Source: Rhodospirillales bacterium
Lineage (GTDB): Bacteria; Pseudomonadota; Alphaproteobacteria; UBA8366; Aestuariispiraceae
Direction: 5' to 3'
NCBI GenBank assembly: GCA_002696645.1
Contig: NZSA01000028.1
Span: 161,903 to 197,036, forward strand
DNA: 35,134 bases
The notes under the pieces were generated by a model that was not told the DNA's origin, ran no database searches, and was given only the letters and a program-made list of their open reading frames with translations. This document shows positions 17,904-26,154 of this stretch, in pieces; the stretch's first letter is position 1, and each line of letters starts with the position of its first letter. The position numbers and the translations under genes are program-made.

Positions 17904-17937
17904 TTGACATATAGCTATTTAACTATTTAATAATAGC
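17904..17937 (+). promoter_or_regulatory. arsR-family promoter with overlapping operator-like repeats
   Basis: TTGACA (17904-17909) and TTTAAT (17926-17931) are separated by 16 bp, a strong sigma-70-like promoter. An inverted repeat GCTATT...AATAGC (17914-17919 and 17932-17937) and a tandem CTATTTAA (17915-17922, 17923-17930) cover the spacer, the -10 and the expected start site. ArsR-type repressors typically bind such AT-rich dyads over their own promoter. The predicted transcription start is within about 2 nt of the ATG at 17940. Confidence 0.6.
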
Positions 17938-17939
17938 GT

Positions 17940-18245
17940 ATGATAGATCGACTGGAACAAACAAAAGCACTGGCAAGCGATACGCGGTTGTCCATTCTTG
18001 AATGGCTGGCTAGCCCGGATCGATATTTTTCGCATCAAGAGACAGGCAGGCCGTCTGAAATCGGGGTCTGTGTCACACTGCTGACCGAACGATTGGAGAT
18101 GGCTCAGCCCACAGTCAGCCGACATCTGGAGTTACTGCGCCGCGCGCGCTTCCTGACCGTTAACAGAATTGGCCGATGGTCATTCTTTCAACGGGATGAA
18201 GCCGCAATAAACGATTATAAGGACTGGCTGAATGAGCATCTTTGA
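17940..18245 (+). CDS. ArsR-family winged-helix transcriptional regulator
   Basis: 101 residues. The recognition helix region LTERLEMAQPTVSRHLELLRRARFL is at about residues 54-78, preceded by an ALASDTRLSILEWL helix and followed by a beta-wing (GRWSFFQRDE). A single conserved-looking Cys is in IGVCVTLL; the CxC metal-binding pair of ArsR/SmtB is absent, so it is probably not a metal sensor. The coding region overlaps the alpha/beta hydrolase gene by 14 bp, suggesting that this hydrolase is the regulated partner. No ribosome site is visible and the promoter lies immediately upstream, so translation may be leaderless. Confidence 0.92.
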   Translation: MIDRLEQTKALASDTRLSILEWLASPDRYFSHQETGRPSEIGVCVTLLTERLEMAQPTVSRHLELLRRARFLTVNRIGRWSFFQRDEAAINDYKDWLNEHL

Positions 18246-19173
18246 GGAGGCTGACGCAGCATTATTACCTGGTTTTCAGCGTCAATTCGTTGATATTGAC
18301 GGGGCGCAGGTCCTCGCGCTAACAGGCGGCACTGGACCGGCTCTACTGATGTTGCATGGGGATCCACAGACCCATTTGTGCTGGCATCACATCGCGCCGC
18401 GCCTGGCTGAACGATTCAGTGTCGTTCTGACCGATCTGCGGGGGCGGGGCGAAACCCATAAGCCCGGTCACGCAGAAGGGCATGACGCCTACACAAAGCG
18501 TCAAATGGCCCGTGAACAGATCGCGGTAATGCGGGCATTGGGGCATGGTACCTTCGCGCTTGTCGGACATGACAGGGGCGCACGCGTCGCCCGGCGATTG
18601 GCCCTGGACCATCCGCAGACTGTCACGCACCTTGCCATCATGGACATCATCCCGGCCTTGGATTTCTATGAGGGTCTTAATGCCCAAATTGCGCAGGATT
18701 ATTTCTACTTTTCTTTCCTGACTCAGGATTACCCGATTCCAGACACGCTGATTGGCAAGAATGCTGAGGCATTCATACGCCTGATTCTGTTCGGGTTGGT
18801 TGAGGAGGCCGATTGCTATGATCCGCTGGCGTTAAAAGCCTATCTGACGGCGCATATACAGTCAGCCTCCGTCACCGCAATGTGTGAGTGTTTCAGGGCT
18901 GGCTATCATATCGATCAGAAGCACGACGCCGCAGACCGTACATCGGGGAAAAAAATACAGTGCCCTACCCTCGTCCTCTGGGGGCAACATGGGGTTGTTG
19001 GGCGGCATTTTGACGTTAAAAGTATTTGGCGAGGCTGGTGCGAACACCCCCAATTCACCCCGATGCCAAGCGGGCACTTCATCCCGGAAGAAGCGCCCGA
19101 AGTGGCCTTCAACGCCCTAAATAACTTTTTAAGGACACGCGACCTAGATCAAAAGAACCAGAGTCAGCGTTAA
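18232..19173 (+). CDS. Alpha/beta hydrolase, haloacetate dehalogenase-like with altered halide pocket
   Basis: 313 residues closely patterned on fluoroacetate dehalogenases. The nucleophile is Asp114 in GHDRGAR, with carboxylate-binding Arg115 and Arg118; Asp138 (MDIIP) and His282 (PSGHFIP) complete the triad. By alignment to Rhodopseudomonas RPA1163, its fluoride-binding His155, Trp156 and Tyr219 correspond here to Tyr159, Phe160 and Phe221. The oxyanion motif is HGDPQTH, not the common HG(F/Y)PQTH. The chemistry may thus be ester hydrolysis or dehalogenation of another substrate. It is coupled to the preceding ArsR gene. Confidence 0.88.
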   Translation: MSIFEEADAALLPGFQRQFVDIDGAQVLALTGGTGPALLMLHGDPQTHLCWHHIAPRLAERFSVVLTDLRGRGETHKPGHAEGHDAYTKRQMAREQIAVMRALGHGTFALVGHDRGARVARRLALDHPQTVTHLAIMDIIPALDFYEGLNAQIAQDYFYFSFLTQDYPIPDTLIGKNAEAFIRLILFGLVEEADCYDPLALKAYLTAHIQSASVTAMCECFRAGYHIDQKHDAADRTSGKKIQCPTLVLWGQHGVVGRHFDVKSIWRGWCEHPQFTPMPSGHFIPEEAPEVAFNALNNFLRTRDLDQKNQSQR

Positions 19174-19206
19174 AATCATACCTGATGTTAAAGATAGGAC
19201 CCAATC

Positions 19207-20100
19207 ATGACCCGCGAAACAATCTACCTTCCCGACCGGGGCTTGGACCACCTTGTCCTGGCTGTGGCTGCCCTGGAAAGAGCGCAGGAAACCTATGCTC
19301 AATTGGGCTTCACCCTGACGCCCCGAGCGGAACATAGCTGGGGCACGGCCAATCAGTTGGTTCAGTTGCAAGGCAGCTTTCTGGAAGTTCTGGAAGTCGC
19401 CGCACCGGAAAAGCTGTTTCCCCATGGGGGTCGAACTTTCAGTTTCGGTGCGTTCCTGAATGACTATTCCAAACATCGGGAAGGCTGTGCGATGGTCGTG
19501 TTTGAAAGCCACGACGCCCGCGCGGACCGGGATCAGTTTGCACAGCGGGGCCTGCCCGATCTGGACCCCTTTGATTTTGAGCGCCAGGCAAAGCTGCCGG
19601 ACGGTAGCTCGGTGCGGGTCGCCTTTTCGCTGGCCTTCGCGCCACCACCCGAAATGCCGGACGCCGCCTTCTTCACCTGCCAGCAACACGCGCCGGAATA
19701 TTTCTGGAAGCCGGATTATCAGAAACATCCCAACGGCGCGAAAACCCTGGAAGAAGTTGCCATCATCGCCAAGGATCCAGACTCCCTGCGACCCATCCTG
19801 GAAAAACTGCAGGCACCAGAAGCCGTTCATTCAGACCCGGATGGCCTGACCTGTGAGACCATGCGGGGCCGCATTCGTGTCATGACCCTGGACAACTATC
19901 AATTATGGTATGGGGAAGGGGCGGCCAGTTCAGCCCCGGCTACCCCGCATTTTGCAGCCATGCGCATTGGTGTTGCCGATATTCAGGCAACACAGGCTTT
20001 GTTAGATCAACAGAATGTGCACTATCATTGGGCCAGGGCGGGCTTGATCGTACCCTCCCTTTCAGTGCACGGTTGCTGTCTGGCCTTTGCCCAGATTTAG
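19207..20100 (+). CDS. VOC/glyoxalase-like domain protein
   Basis: 297 residues. The N-terminal part (GLDHLVLAVAALERAQETYAQLGFTLTPR, residues about 12-40) is the first beta-alpha-beta unit of the vicinal-oxygen-chelate fold with the metal-type His in LDHLVL, and FLEVLEV about 20 residues later is the second conserved strand. The long middle and the C-terminal half repeat the fold (AAMRIGVADIQATQALL). It resembles the glyoxalase-like proteins of unknown substrate that are common in alphaproteobacteria. It starts at ATG with AGGA nine bases upstream, 33 bp after the hydrolase gene and probably in the same operon. Confidence 0.8.
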   Translation: MTRETIYLPDRGLDHLVLAVAALERAQETYAQLGFTLTPRAEHSWGTANQLVQLQGSFLEVLEVAAPEKLFPHGGRTFSFGAFLNDYSKHREGCAMVVFESHDARADRDQFAQRGLPDLDPFDFERQAKLPDGSSVRVAFSLAFAPPPEMPDAAFFTCQQHAPEYFWKPDYQKHPNGAKTLEEVAIIAKDPDSLRPILEKLQAPEAVHSDPDGLTCETMRGRIRVMTLDNYQLWYGEGAASSAPATPHFAAMRIGVADIQATQALLDQQNVHYHWARAGLIVPSLSVHGCCLAFAQI

Positions 20101-20111
20101 ATCGGACCCAA

Positions 20112-20642
20112 ATGACGGCCTTAGGCTCTATGCTCACTACCCGCTCGATACGCCCAGGCTGGTTTGGCGTTGTTGTGCTGTGCCTGATCGCAGCGACCAC
20201 CAGCGGCTGTCAGACGACGGGGACTGTACCGCCCAGCCCGGCCCCTGCGACCGTCTATAGCGGTTATTTCATTTGGGATTCTGAGCGTCCCCATGGCGAT
20301 GCGGCTTTGCAATGCATTCAACTGGTCTTCACAGACAGGGAGACATTACAGGATGGCCGCCTGCGCTTGACTGGCGTATCGCGCTATATCACCGGGCCGG
20401 ATAATGAGATCAATTTCGTCGACACGGAATTAATCTATGACCCCTTAAAACACAGTTTCGAGCTGTGGGAGCGCAATGCCACCAGCGATAATTTTGTCGC
20501 GGACGGTCGCTTCAAGGGTCAGTTTAAGCCTGATGCCCTGTTTTTGAATGGTGTATGGGCAAGTGACTCTGGCGGAGAATCCGGCAGGCTTACTCTGCGC
20601 AAAGGGGCGGATGCCCCCTGCACCATGGCCGCAGATGTTTGA
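20112..20642 (+). CDS. Probable exported lipoprotein, unknown function
   Basis: The ATG at 20112 gives a 176-residue protein with a basic N-terminus, a hydrophobic stretch (WFGVVVLCLIAA) and a Cys in ATTSGCQTT at about residue 35, a loose lipobox (Thr, not Leu, at -3). A Pro-rich linker follows, then a beta-rich domain (YSGYFIWDSERP, VFTDRETLQDGRLRLTG). The frame is open upstream to 19905, but that part overlaps the VOC gene and is not credible as coding. It follows the VOC gene by 11 bp. I do not recognise the domain. Confidence 0.7.
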   Translation: MTALGSMLTTRSIRPGWFGVVVLCLIAATTSGCQTTGTVPPSPAPATVYSGYFIWDSERPHGDAALQCIQLVFTDRETLQDGRLRLTGVSRYITGPDNEINFVDTELIYDPLKHSFELWERNATSDNFVADGRFKGQFKPDALFLNGVWASDSGGESGRLTLRKGADAPCTMAADV

Positions 20643-20660
20643 TTAAATCCTGGCTTCGGG

Positions 20661-21065
20661 TTATTGGCCGAACTGAGAAACCTGCGTTATGACAACGCTC
20701 GACACTATATCCGCCCCGAAGGCTTCTCTGATTTCCGTATCCAGCAAGGCCCGAACCGATTCAAATGTATAGGAGTCATGGGTTGCGAAGTAATCTGACA
20801 AAGCCCCAAAAACGATGGATTGAACCTTGGGCTTATTCGCGGTCAGATAGGCAGCATTGCTGGGATTGCTGTATTCCAGCTGATAGGAAACAGCCAGGTT
20901 TCTAATGCCACACTCGGTACCAGACATCTGAACCACAGCCTGCCCCATATCCAGATAACTGCCTCCTGCGGGTGCTTCACTGGCCTGAACAGAAGTTTTC
21001 ACCGCCAAAAAACACAGCATTAGAATGGCTGTTATGCATGTCCAAACTTGATCATTCAGTCTCAT
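20661..21065 (-). CDS. Exported protein with FliL-like C-terminal region
   Basis: Starting from ATG at 21065 the 134-residue product has a signal-peptide-like N-terminus (VWTCITAILMLCFLAVKTSVQA) and a small secreted domain. The last ~55 residues (KVQSIVFGALSDYF, then FESVRALLDTEIREAFG, then VVITQVSQFGQ) match the pattern of the flagellar basal-body protein FliL C-terminal part: helix, helix, short strand ending in Gln. Two cysteines appear in the precursor, one of them in GTECGIRN. No flagellar genes are nearby. It is convergent with the lipoprotein gene with an 18-bp gap. The frame is open upstream to 21140, but that would put 25 residues before the signal peptide. Confidence 0.65.
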   Translation of the reverse strand: MRLNDQVWTCITAILMLCFLAVKTSVQASEAPAGGSYLDMGQAVVQMSGTECGIRNLAVSYQLEYSNPSNAAYLTANKPKVQSIVFGALSDYFATHDSYTFESVRALLDTEIREAFGADIVSSVVITQVSQFGQ

Positions 21066-21172
21066 TTCTAACCCCAATCGCCCAAGTCCCAAATCAACAC
21101 CGATCTCGATGCGTGCATCACAATGACCACATTGATTCATATGGCATATTCAGTCATATCGATAAACGACGA

Positions 21173-21778
21173 CTATTTGAATGTTTTGTGCATGGCGGCA
21201 GACAATTCGATTTCCCCCTGATCTCGCAGTCGGTCTGCGACACTTTGCGCAACGTCCTGTGGTTTGTTCTGCGACAGCTTGGCCTTACCGTCGATCTGGT
21301 CAACGGTCATGTGAAAGGCAACAATGCCCCGGCGCATACCGGCCATGAAGGCAGGATCGGTGAGATCAGGCGCCCATCCCCCATCCCCTTCGTATTTGTG
21401 GGACAGCGTATTCATCAACCACGTTATTTTTGCGTCATCATCCAACACTTTTGGGCGCCCAATGACACGGGCCAGCGTATAGTTCCAGGTTGGAACGGAC
21501 TTTGACGGATCCGGGTACCAGGTTGGCGAAATATAAGCATGCGGCCCCATAAAAACCGCCTGGGCCACACGCTCCCCGTCAAACAGCCGCCAATGTGGGT
21601 TCGCCCGTGCCATATGGCCGTACAAAACCGCACCGTCGATTATCATTGGTAAAGGCGTCGTAAAGGGAATGTGTTCGGCGGAATCTCCGGCGCTGATCAA
21701 GAGCCCAAAACTATTTTTCGCAATATCCGATAATATCCTTTCAGACTCTGTTAAATTAAATACTTCCGGTAGAAACAT
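21173..21778 (-). CDS. FMN-binding negative transcriptional regulator (PaiB family)
   Basis: 201 residues, close to the family length. The split-barrel flavin-binding fold signatures are present: the N-terminal MFLPEVFNL, LYGHMARANPHW near residues 53-64, and AYISPTWYPDPSKSVPTWNYTLARVIG near 81-107. Bacillus PaiB was described as a repressor of sporulation and protease genes, but related proteins bind FMN or haem and the real activity in proteobacteria is unclear. No helix-turn-helix is evident. The gene stands alone, with about 210 bp to the divergent gene at 21991. Confidence 0.88.
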   Translation of the reverse strand: MFLPEVFNLTESERILSDIAKNSFGLLISAGDSAEHIPFTTPLPMIIDGAVLYGHMARANPHWRLFDGERVAQAVFMGPHAYISPTWYPDPSKSVPTWNYTLARVIGRPKVLDDDAKITWLMNTLSHKYEGDGGWAPDLTDPAFMAGMRRGIVAFHMTVDQIDGKAKLSQNKPQDVAQSVADRLRDQGEIELSAAMHKTFK

Positions 21779-21990
21779 CTTATCCTCCAGCGGGTGTAAT
21801 TGGACCAGAATATGATCTTATTTTCCATCGCAGCACAGGGTCATTTTCCTTAATTTTCTGGGGCCAATAGCTGGGTTGGGCGGCAAGATTCACGGTTCCG
21901 TCACACATCTATCTGTGGTATAAGGCGGCTGCCTTTTTGGGGTCGGCATATGACAAACTATAATCGCGCGCTTTAAGGATCATATCCAGC

Positions 21991-22311
21991 ATGACGAGTC
22001 CCTATCTGGAAAGGCCAAGGAGGGAGCTTGGCCAGGCATTAAAGGACTGTGGCATAAACCGCAGTGACTTCGGATTCCATCCGCAACATGCCAAATCTCA
22101 CTCCCATCCGACGACCAGCCCTTGGACCCGAACAGGTATTACCGAAAAAACATGTTTACGATCCAGCAAATGGATCATTGCCGCTTTTGCCATCCTGATT
22201 GCATCTGCCGCCGTGCTGGTTGCGACCACAACACCAGGCCAACAGGTTGCGCAGGAACCAAACGCTGACGACGTCATCAATATTGCGCCAGCGGCAGGTG
22301 GGCCTCAGTAA
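21991..22311 (+). CDS. Small single-pass membrane protein, unknown function
   Basis: 106 residues from an ATG with AAGGA ten bases upstream. The N-terminus (MTSPYLERPRRELGQAL) is polar and amphipathic; a single hydrophobic segment (WIIAAFAILIASAAVLVATT) is at about residues 60-79, followed by a short acidic tail. Proteins beginning with a similar MTSPYLERP segment and one membrane helix appear to be common in alphaproteobacteria, as far as I recall; function is unknown. Coding support is moderate: length is short, but the start signal and membrane helix are plausible. Confidence 0.5.
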   Translation: MTSPYLERPRRELGQALKDCGINRSDFGFHPQHAKSHSHPTTSPWTRTGITEKTCLRSSKWIIAAFAILIASAAVLVATTTPGQQVAQEPNADDVINIAPAAGGPQ

Positions 22312-22361
22312 GAATTCAACAGCGGCAGGCTTTTCTATGCATTGCCTTTTAAAGTCACAAA

Positions 22362-22385
22362 AAACGGAGCCTGAAGGCTCCGTTT
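22362..22385 (-). terminator. Intrinsic terminator of the sdh operon
   Basis: A perfect 10-bp stem (AAACGGAGCC / GGCTCCGTTT) with loop TGAA. On the minus strand the stem runs into TTTTTTG, the T-run expected for a Rho-independent terminator, 31 bp after the sdhB stop. It may also work for the plus-strand gene ending at 22311. Confidence 0.85.
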
Positions 22386-22415
22386 CTTATTATACAAACC
22401 TGTTCGTCTACCCCA

Positions 22416-23198
22416 TCACCCTTGCCGCGCGATCATCATCTTCTTGATTTCCGCAATTGCCTTGGCCGGGTTCAGACCTTTCGGGCAGGTCTTGGAACAA
22501 TTCATAATGGTGTGACAGCGATACAGCCGGAAGGGATCTTCCAGATTATCCAGTCTTTCACCAGTCGCCTCATCCCGACTATCGACAAGCCAACGATAGG
22601 CCTGCAACAGAACAGCGGGGCCCAGATAACGCTCGCTGTTCCACCAATAGCTTGGGCAGGACGTGGCGCAGGAAAAGCACAGAATGCATTCGTACAGCCC
22701 GTCCAGCTTGCGCCGGTCTTCGGGTGTCTGCAGCCGCTCCTTGTCAGGCGGGGGCGGTGTTTTGGATTTCAGCCATGGCTCAACAGAAGCCAACTGGGCA
22801 TAAGCATTATTCAGGTCTGGCACCAGATCCTTGACCACCTTCATATGGGGCAGTGGATAGATGTTCACCTCGTCCTTCACATCATCGATGAACTTGGTAC
22901 AGGCCAGCGTGTTGGTGCCGTCAATATTCATCGCACAGGACCCGCAAATTCCCTCACGACAGGAGCGACGGAAAGTCAGGGTCTGGTCCACCTCATTCTT
23001 AATCTTGATCAGCGCATCCAGAACCATTGGGCCACATTCATCCAGATCCACCTCATAGGTGTCGACCTGGGGCGTCTTCCCATCATCCGGGTTCCAGCGA
23101 TAGATATTGAACTTCCGGACATTCTTCCCACCGGATTTAACCGGCCAGGATGTTCCTTTGCCAATCTTTGAATTAGCAGGCAGTGCGAATTCAGCCAT
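22416..23198 (-). CDS. sdhB: Succinate dehydrogenase iron-sulfur subunit
   Basis: 260 residues. The N-terminal ferredoxin domain ligates the [2Fe-2S] cluster through [12 protein letters not shown] and the later Cys of NTLAC. The C-terminal part carries [16 protein letters not shown] and [16 protein letters not shown], which hold the [4Fe-4S] and [3Fe-4S] clusters. It passes electrons from the SdhA flavin to quinone at the SdhC/SdhD membrane anchor of complex II. Last gene of sdhCDAB, 29 bp after sdhA and just before a clear terminator. Confidence 0.98.
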   Translation of the reverse strand: MAEFALPANSKIGKGTSWPVKSGGKNVRKFNIYRWNPDDGKTPQVDTYEVDLDECGPMVLDALIKIKNEVDQTLTFRRSCREGICGSCAMNIDGTNTLACTKFIDDVKDEVNIYPLPHMKVVKDLVPDLNNAYAQLASVEPWLKSKTPPPPDKERLQTPEDRRKLDGLYECILCFSCATSCPSYWWNSERYLGPAVLLQAYRWLVDSRDEATGERLDNLEDPFRLYRCHTIMNCSKTCPKGLNPAKAIAEIKKMMIARQG

Positions 23199-23227
23199 AA
23201 CCTATAATCCTCGTTTCACGAATGCTC

Positions 23228-25021
23228 TTAATAGACGCGGGCCTTGGGCGGGATGGCCTGAACATCATTGGTCATCGGGCTCATTGTAACGGGGCGATAA
23301 TCCAGTTTCACCGTTCCGTCCTCATTCAGCCAGGCCAGAGTGTGTTTCATCCATTCCTTGTCGTTCCGCTCGGAATAATCCTCCCGAGCTTGTGCGCCGC
23401 GGCTTTCCTTGCGGTTCTCAGCGCCGACAATCGTGACCATCGCCTGGCCGATCAGGTTTTCAAATTCCAGTGTTTCCACCAGATCCGAATTCCAGACCAT
23501 GCCGCGATCAGAAACAGAGATATCGTCCTTATCGGCCCAAATCTTCTTCAATTCATCAATGCCTTCCTGCAGGACTTCGCCGGTGCGGAACACAGCACAG
23601 TTATTCTGCATAACATGCTGCATACGCCCGCGAAGTGCCGCAGTCGTGGTCGATCCTTTGGCATGACGCAGCCGATCAAAACGATCAATTGCCGCATCAG
23701 TCGCATCCTTAGTCAAAGGCCGCGTCTTTTCCGTCGGATCCACGGTTTCTGCGCATCGATTGGCGACAGAACGCCCAAACACGACCAGGTCCAGCAAGGA
23801 ATTGGATCCCAAGCGGTTTGCCCCATGAACGGATACGCATGCCGCTTCCCCCGCCGCCATCAGACCCGGAACGGGAGAATTCGGATCCCCGTCCTTCAGA
23901 GTGACAACCTCACCATGATAATTGGTCTGAATGCCGCCCATATTATAATGGCAGGTCGGGATAACCGGAATCGGCTCCTTGGTCACATCGACACCGGCAA
24001 AAATTTTCGCGGTTTCTTCAATGCCAGGCAGGCGCTCATGGATGACCGCCGGGGACAGATGTTCCAGATGCAGGTGGATATGATCCTTTTTCGCACCAAC
24101 GCCCCGGCCTTCCCGGATTTCCATGGTCATAGAGCGGGAGACAACATCCCGGCTGGCCAGATCCTTAGCAGACGGCGCATAGCGTTCCATAAAGCGCTCG
24201 CCCTCTGAATTGGTCAGATAGCCGCCTTCCCCGCGCACGCCTTCAGTGATTAGACACCCCGCCCCGTAAATGCCCGTCGGGTGGAACTGAACGAATTCGC
24301 AATCCTGCAGCGGCAGACCGGCGCGCAGCACCATGCCACCGCCATCGCCTGTGCAGGTATGGGCAGACGTCGCTGAGAAGAAGACGCGGCCGTAACCGCC
24401 GGTCGCCAGCACTGTCTGTTTTGCGTTAAAGCGATGCAGCGTCCCGTCATCCAGGTTCCAGGCGAGGACGCCCCGGCAAGAGCCATCGTCATCCATGATC
24501 AGGTCGATGGCGAAATATTCGATAAAGAATTCCGCGTCATGCTTCAGCGATTGTTGATACAGCGTATGCAACATCGCGTGTCCGGTCCGGTCGGCGGCGG
24601 CACAAGTGCGCTGTGCCGCCGGACCTTCTCCGAATTTCGTTGTCATGCCGCCAAAGGGTCGCTGATAGATCTTGCCGTCTTCGGTGCGGCTGAAAGGCAC
24701 GCCATAATGTTCCAGTTCGACAATCGCGGGCGCGGCTTCGCGCACCATATATTCGATCGCGTCCTGGTCGCCTAACCAGTCAGACCCTTTGACAGTGTCA
24801 TACATGTGCCAACGCCAGTCATCCGGGCCCATATTGCCCAGAGCTGCCGAAATCCCTCCCTGCGCTGCAACGGTATGAGAGCGGGTCGGGAACACCTTGG
24901 TGACACAGGCTGTCTTCAGACCTTTTTCTGCCAGTCCAAACGTGGCACGCAACCCGGCGCCGCCAGCCCCCACGACGACGACGTCATAGGAATGATCAAT
25001 CACGGTATAGGCTTCAGTCAT
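23228..25021 (-). CDS. sdhA: Succinate dehydrogenase flavoprotein subunit
   Basis: 597 residues, the normal length. [13 protein letters not shown] (14-26) is the FAD dinucleotide fold. His49 in [17 protein letters not shown] is the site of covalent FAD attachment. The capping domain and the catalytic Arg/His region follow ([20 protein letters not shown]-type segment read here as [12 protein letters not shown], and [14 protein letters not shown]). Oxidises succinate to fumarate in the citric acid cycle on the cytoplasmic face of the inner membrane. It lies between sdhD and sdhB in one operon. Confidence 0.98.
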   Translation of the reverse strand: MTEAYTVIDHSYDVVVVGAGGAGLRATFGLAEKGLKTACVTKVFPTRSHTVAAQGGISAALGNMGPDDWRWHMYDTVKGSDWLGDQDAIEYMVREAAPAIVELEHYGVPFSRTEDGKIYQRPFGGMTTKFGEGPAAQRTCAAADRTGHAMLHTLYQQSLKHDAEFFIEYFAIDLIMDDDGSCRGVLAWNLDDGTLHRFNAKQTVLATGGYGRVFFSATSAHTCTGDGGGMVLRAGLPLQDCEFVQFHPTGIYGAGCLITEGVRGEGGYLTNSEGERFMERYAPSAKDLASRDVVSRSMTMEIREGRGVGAKKDHIHLHLEHLSPAVIHERLPGIEETAKIFAGVDVTKEPIPVIPTCHYNMGGIQTNYHGEVVTLKDGDPNSPVPGLMAAGEAACVSVHGANRLGSNSLLDLVVFGRSVANRCAETVDPTEKTRPLTKDATDAAIDRFDRLRHAKGSTTTAALRGRMQHVMQNNCAVFRTGEVLQEGIDELKKIWADKDDISVSDRGMVWNSDLVETLEFENLIGQAMVTIVGAENRKESRGAQAREDYSERNDKEWMKHTLAWLNEDGTVKLDYRPVTMSPMTNDVQAIPPKARVY

Positions 25022-25078
25022 TCTCGGATCCCTCTTTCGGGTTAGTCCGTGTTTTCAACAAGCAGCGTTTTCCGCGCA

Positions 25079-25459
25079 TCAGGCGGTAAAGGCCACCTTC
25101 AGCACCGCAAACACCGCAGCAACCGCCAGCGCGACAGAGGCCAGCTTGACCACCAGCATGACACCAACTTTTGCGGCTTCGCCATGGATGTAGTCCTCTA
25201 CGACGACTTGCAAACCCAATTGCAGGTGATGGAATGTCGCACCGATCAGCAACACCATCATAATGGCGTTGAAGGGAGAGGCGAGCCAGTTAGCCATTTC
25301 GCCATGCTCTGCCCCGGCATGCCCCACCATTGAAAGGATAAACCACAGCGTCAGCGGCACCAGCGCCACCGCTGTCACACGCTGCATCCACCAATGATGC
25401 GTTCCACTGCGGGCCGATCCCAGTCCGCGCACCTGGCCAAGTGGTGTCTTCAAACTCAT
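25079..25459 (-). CDS. sdhD: Succinate dehydrogenase membrane anchor subunit
   Basis: 126 residues with three membrane helices. VTAVALVPLTLWFILSMV is helix 1, FNAIMMVLLIGATFHHLQLGLQVVVEDYIHG covers helix 2 with the haem b ligand region (HHLQLG) and the Asp-Tyr pair near the quinone site, and VMLVVKLASVALAVAAVFAVLKV is helix 3. It anchors SdhAB and, with SdhC, forms the ubiquinone site. It starts 35 bp after the sdhC stop. Confidence 0.95.
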   Translation of the reverse strand: MSLKTPLGQVRGLGSARSGTHHWWMQRVTAVALVPLTLWFILSMVGHAGAEHGEMANWLASPFNAIMMVLLIGATFHHLQLGLQVVVEDYIHGEAAKVGVMLVVKLASVALAVAAVFAVLKVAFTA

Positions 25460-25494
25460 CTGTATATCCCCTGTTGTCTCTTACGCCACCAGCG

Positions 25495-25881
25495 TCAAAT
25501 GGCGAAATACCCAATGATCCATGTTACCAATGTCAGGCACGCCGCCACGATGGGCACCGCATGTCCTGTCCTTTGGGCCACATCCAGATCAAATCCATGG
25601 CCTGTATCCCAGACCAGATGTCGAACACCATTTGCAAGATGATAAAACAAGGCAAAGGTCCAGCCGAACAAGAACAGTCGACCAAAGAAGCTGCCCATAA
25701 CGGCTTGCGCACTCCCGAAGGCTTCAGGCCCTGTCGCCAGCGCCACCAGCCACCAGACCAAAAGCAACGTCCCAACCCCCAGCGCAATACCCGTCGCGCG
25801 ATGAAGGATGGAATAGGCCATGGTCCACTGCCAACGATAAATCTGCAAATGCGGAGATAGCGGTCGATTTTCCGTCGTCAT
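25495..25881 (-). CDS. sdhC: Succinate dehydrogenase cytochrome b556 subunit
   Basis: 128 residues from ATG at 25881, giving the standard opening RPLSPHLQIYRWQWTM. SILHRATGIALG is the conserved S-x-H-R-x-T-G quinone-site motif on helix 1, and FYHLANGVRHLVWDTG on helix 2 contains the haem b His. Helix 3 is IVAACLTLVTWIIGYF. An upstream extension to 25926 exists but does not match family members. First gene of sdhCDAB; AAGG lies about eleven bases upstream. Confidence 0.95.
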   Translation of the reverse strand: MTTENRPLSPHLQIYRWQWTMAYSILHRATGIALGVGTLLLVWWLVALATGPEAFGSAQAVMGSFFGRLFLFGWTFALFYHLANGVRHLVWDTGHGFDLDVAQRTGHAVPIVAACLTLVTWIIGYFAI

Positions 25882-26052
25882 GCTTTGATACCTTTTTTGA
25901 CTACTCGCCTCAGCGGCTGCGCACACAGTAAGGTCTCAGCCCGAACTGTCAAAATGTTTTGCATTGCAGCAGGATTACGGCACTTCAAATAGACCCGGCG
26001 CCATACAGAAAATCCAAACAAAACAGGCGGTTAAAAAACCGCATTAAACAAT

Positions 26053-26061
26053 TGTGGATAA
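26053..26061 (-). promoter_or_regulatory. Consensus DnaA-box sequence
   Basis: TGTGGATAA on the plus strand is the exact complement of TTATCCACA. It is single; no cluster of near-matches is seen, so an origin is not supported. DnaA could act as a regulator of sdh, or the match may be chance in an AT-rich stretch. Confidence 0.4.
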
Positions 26062-26071
26062 GTCTGTGAGT

Positions 26072-26093
26072 AAATTGTTATTAAATTGTTATT
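26072..26093. repeat. Tandem 11-bp repeat upstream of sdhC
   Basis: AAATTGTTATT occurs twice head-to-tail (26072-26082, 26083-26093), and ATTGTTATT recurs at 26125-26133. The 11-bp period is about one helical turn, so a protein could bind all copies on one DNA face. The third copy lies inside the spacer of the plus-strand promoter candidate. Confidence 0.7.
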
Positions 26094-26119
26094 AAGTATA
26101 AATACACTCAACAACTTTT

Positions 26120-26148
26120 TTTACATTGTTATTACTTTTTTGTAGACT
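26120..26148 (+). promoter_or_regulatory. Candidate promoter for the structured RNA region
   Basis: TTTACA (26120-26125) and TAGACT (26143-26148) are 17 bp apart, in an AT-rich setting. Transcription would begin near 26155 and run through the hairpin-rich block to the terminator at 26828. Confidence 0.35.
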
Positions 26149-26154
26149 TCGTTG

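Noticed and set aside
18232..19173. Calling the hydrolase a fluoroacetate dehalogenase outright
   Set aside because: The triad and arginines agree, but all three fluoride-binding positions are substituted.
19905..20111. N-terminal extension of the lipoprotein gene
   Set aside because: It overlaps the end of the VOC gene in another frame and would place 69 residues before the signal peptide.
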